Below are positions 61,783 through 64,000 of a stretch of DNA of 64,000 nucleotides, in pieces; position 1 is the stretch's first letter; every line of letters starts with the position of its first letter. The stretch is from Brevipalpus yothersi. Its lineage: Eukaryota > Arthropoda > Arachnida > Trombidiformes > Tenuipalpidae. The translations under genes were made by a program, and so were the position numbers. The notes beneath the pieces were generated by a model, which worked only from the letters and a program-made list of their open reading frames with translations, made no database searches and was not told where the DNA came from. Location: contig QZCP01000100.1 of NCBI GenBank assembly GCA_003956705.1, forward strand, positions 103,112 through 167,111, given 5' to 3'.

Positions 61783-63248
61783 CTAAGAAGAAAAAAAGAG
61801 AGAGAGAAAGAGAAAATTTTATCAATACTTGATAAATAATCGGGAATACCAATTTTTGACGGTACAAAGATTGATATTTGAGAATTTTGGAAGGAAAGGA
61901 ATTGAAAAATTGCTGATCAAATATATTTATTCTTAATCACGGAAGTATGAAAATATGCTAAAAAATTGATGCATAGAGTATATCACTGGCTGACAAGATG
62001 TGATAAATACTCATCCAGTATCGCACGCAAATGAAGAGGAAGAAAAGAATGAGGAGAGAATGTTCTTGTGTGTGCGTGTATGTGTGCATATTTATACTAA
62101 TTACACGATAATTTGTGCATAATTAGTGGAAAGTCAATGTATATTACTAATAAAAGCACCAAAAGGCTATTATTAATTGCTAAAACTTTTGGCCAATCGT
62201 GTAGAACTGATCCGATTTGGCCACAACATTGGGTCAACAACATTTTCTCTTATCCAGGCTATACGTTTGAACATCAACATATGATCAGCTTGTCGAAGCG
62301 GTGAGAAGGAGGTTCAATTTTGCCATGAAAACCCAGAATCTTAGCCCAGATGATAGGATCAAGAGCAATGGGTAGAGGGATGATGAAGAAGAGATGGAAA
62401 GCAATAAGAGGAAGAAGAAGAAGAAGAAAACGAAGAAGATGAGAGAAAACTAAGAGTGATGGCAAGAAGGTCTGCTTATTTGAGTGATCGCGATAAGTGA
62501 CATGAAATTTATCCATGACAGAGAGAAGAGAAGGAAAACGAAGAGAGAGAGGATGTTCGAGGTTTGGGTGTAGATGAAGCATGTATTATTAGATGAACGG
62601 AAAAAAGGTCTAATCGAAATTGGAAGAGAGTAAAATCAATAACCAGTGTCAAGGCTATCATCAGTGATGGATAAAATGAAAATGAGAAATTGATAATCAA
62701 GATAGCATGTAGTGATGATAATACAGGATGAAATGAGAATGGATCCTCTTTGCCTGAGTCTTCATGTATCATGTTCCATGAATAGAAAATAATGCTGAGT
62801 TAGTCAAAATCAAATGATGATTATAACGTTGATGATGATTGTGGGAGGTAAAATGATATATCAAATGTAGATTGGTGAAAATTTCTATATTCCACGGATA
62901 GATGTATTCCTATTCGGTCTCTGTTATCTGACACACACAAACAGCTATACACAATTCGTACACTTACTTGGCTATAATTAAAAGTAGGAGAAAATAGAAG
63001 GGATGCAAGATAATTTGGCAAGATTCATTCAATGACTGATAATAATGTTCGAAGTGGCTTCACAAAGGAAGCAGTCTGATTGAATCCAATTCCAAAGTTC
63101 TGGCTTTTCTTTCTTCCTCTAATGATTATACTCTATTTTATGTTCACTATCAGTTTAAAAGAGGAGAAAAGCTCGTCGATTTAATCGAGCGAAAATGTGT
63201 ACGAATTTTGTATGTGAATGGAGAGATGGAAGATGCTGGATAAAGGAT

Positions 63249-63249
<1 letters not shown>

Positions 63250-63287
<38 letters not shown>
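63250..63287. repeat. (AG)n microsatellite
   Basis: About 38 bp of AG repeat, followed by a short AG run after one C interruption. Confidence 0.95.
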
Positions 63288-63295
<8 letters not shown>

Positions 63296-63762
63296 GAGAA
63301 TCTCATGTCTGATATCATGATATCATGATGAGAATTGCATGGATCGGAAATTGTGTCAAATTATGAACCATATCATCTTTGTCCCAACTCAATCTTTCAA
63401 CTCTATTCTAGGGAATATATCTATTGATTTATTTTTTTTTGTTCTTTCCTTACTTCCTCATTTTTTTGTCATGATTTTTATCTTTTTCTCATTTTTAAGC
63501 TCACTTTTCATCATTATTATCATCCCTTCAGCTTTCATCCAAGTCCTCATGATGCTATTTTGGCTCTTCAAAAACAGAAAAAAAGGATGGATATTTCATC
63601 AGAACCCTTTTTATGAAACACGAATGATGCAAGCAAAGTGTGATGAGAGAAAGACAGAAACAAACAGAATTGAAGGTGATCATTGTTGACCGGAAAGACA
63701 CAAAAATCGATTCTGGCTATGATGGTCAATCTTATCGAACAAAGAAGAGAGAATAGAAAAGA

Positions 63763-63764
<2 letters not shown>

Positions 63765-63810
<46 letters not shown>
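63765..63810. repeat. (AG)n microsatellite
   Basis: About 46 bp of AG repeat near the right edge of the window. Confidence 0.95.
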
Positions 63811-63814
<4 letters not shown>

Positions 63815-64000
63815 AAAGGAAGAAAAAGATAGACCGAATCAGGCGCAAAATAGTTTTCCAACGATTGAGCAACCAAGTGAATGCAAATTCGATCTTTTAG
63901 GTAGAATAAAAGAAGCAAAAAAAGGGCATCTTCTATGGGAAAAGTAAGTGGATGAATAAAAGAAATAATACTTCAGACAAACACCACATCAAACGAAAAA

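Larger units (their letters stand above)
61783..64000 (-). other. PLC-beta intron upstream of the X-domain exon
   Basis: No PH or EF-hand exon is recognisable here, so the next upstream PLC-beta exon is expected beyond the window. It contains (AG)n arrays at 63250-63287 and 63765-63810. Confidence 0.5.

Overview
This is a eukaryotic nuclear window, AT-rich, with spliced genes (GT-AG introns), AATAAA poly(A) signals and many long (GA)n/(TC)n microsatellites. The protein sequences are arthropod-like. Compact introns in some genes (about 70-220 bp in transketolase) beside multi-kilobase introns in others, plus the general codon and repeat texture, suggest an acariform mite. That placement is an inference from sequence style; no marker gene in the window fixes genus or order.

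Layout, left to right. At 1-4824 (+) are the last two coding exons of a Ras-like GTPase of the RASL11/RERG group; its earlier exons lie left of the window. At 6946-9543 (+) is a complete seven-exon transketolase. At 10448-11404 (-) is an intronless RBFOX-family RNA-binding protein, tail-to-tail with transketolase. At 12365-12682 (+) is ribosomal protein eL42 (RpL36A), head-to-head with RBFOX. At 12812-13291 (-) is the C-terminal half of RTRAF (CGI-99/hCLE), tail-to-tail with RpL36A.

The stretch 12.2-19.3 kb is an old tandem duplication. A decayed copy of RpL36A (15141-15393) and of RTRAF (15557-16079) repeats the intact pair. A decayed piece of a TOGARAM1 exon (14005-14300) sits after the first RTRAF, whereas the intact TOGARAM1 follows the second. 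Each unit has therefore kept what the other lost. A small unrecognised coiled-coil ORF (14542-15003) lies at the junction.

From 17297 to 35262 (-) runs TOGARAM1 (crescerin), a ciliary TOG-domain microtubule regulator. I could join 11 coding exons in phase to a 1793-residue protein. From 38560 to beyond 61782 (-) runs the 3' part of a phospholipase C-beta gene (Plc21C/PLCB1-like): the X and Y catalytic halves, the C2 domain and the C-terminal coiled coil. The PH/EF-hand exons lie to the right of the window. Between these exons are long introns with no other gene I can support. They are pyrimidine-rich in the sense direction, so the + strand looks strongly purine-rich.

The genes are functionally unrelated (pentose-phosphate pathway, translation, RNA processing, cilia, G-protein signalling), as expected of ordinary chromosomal DNA. 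I found no mobile element with recognisable coding capacity, no tRNA or rRNA, and no viral or toxin gene.
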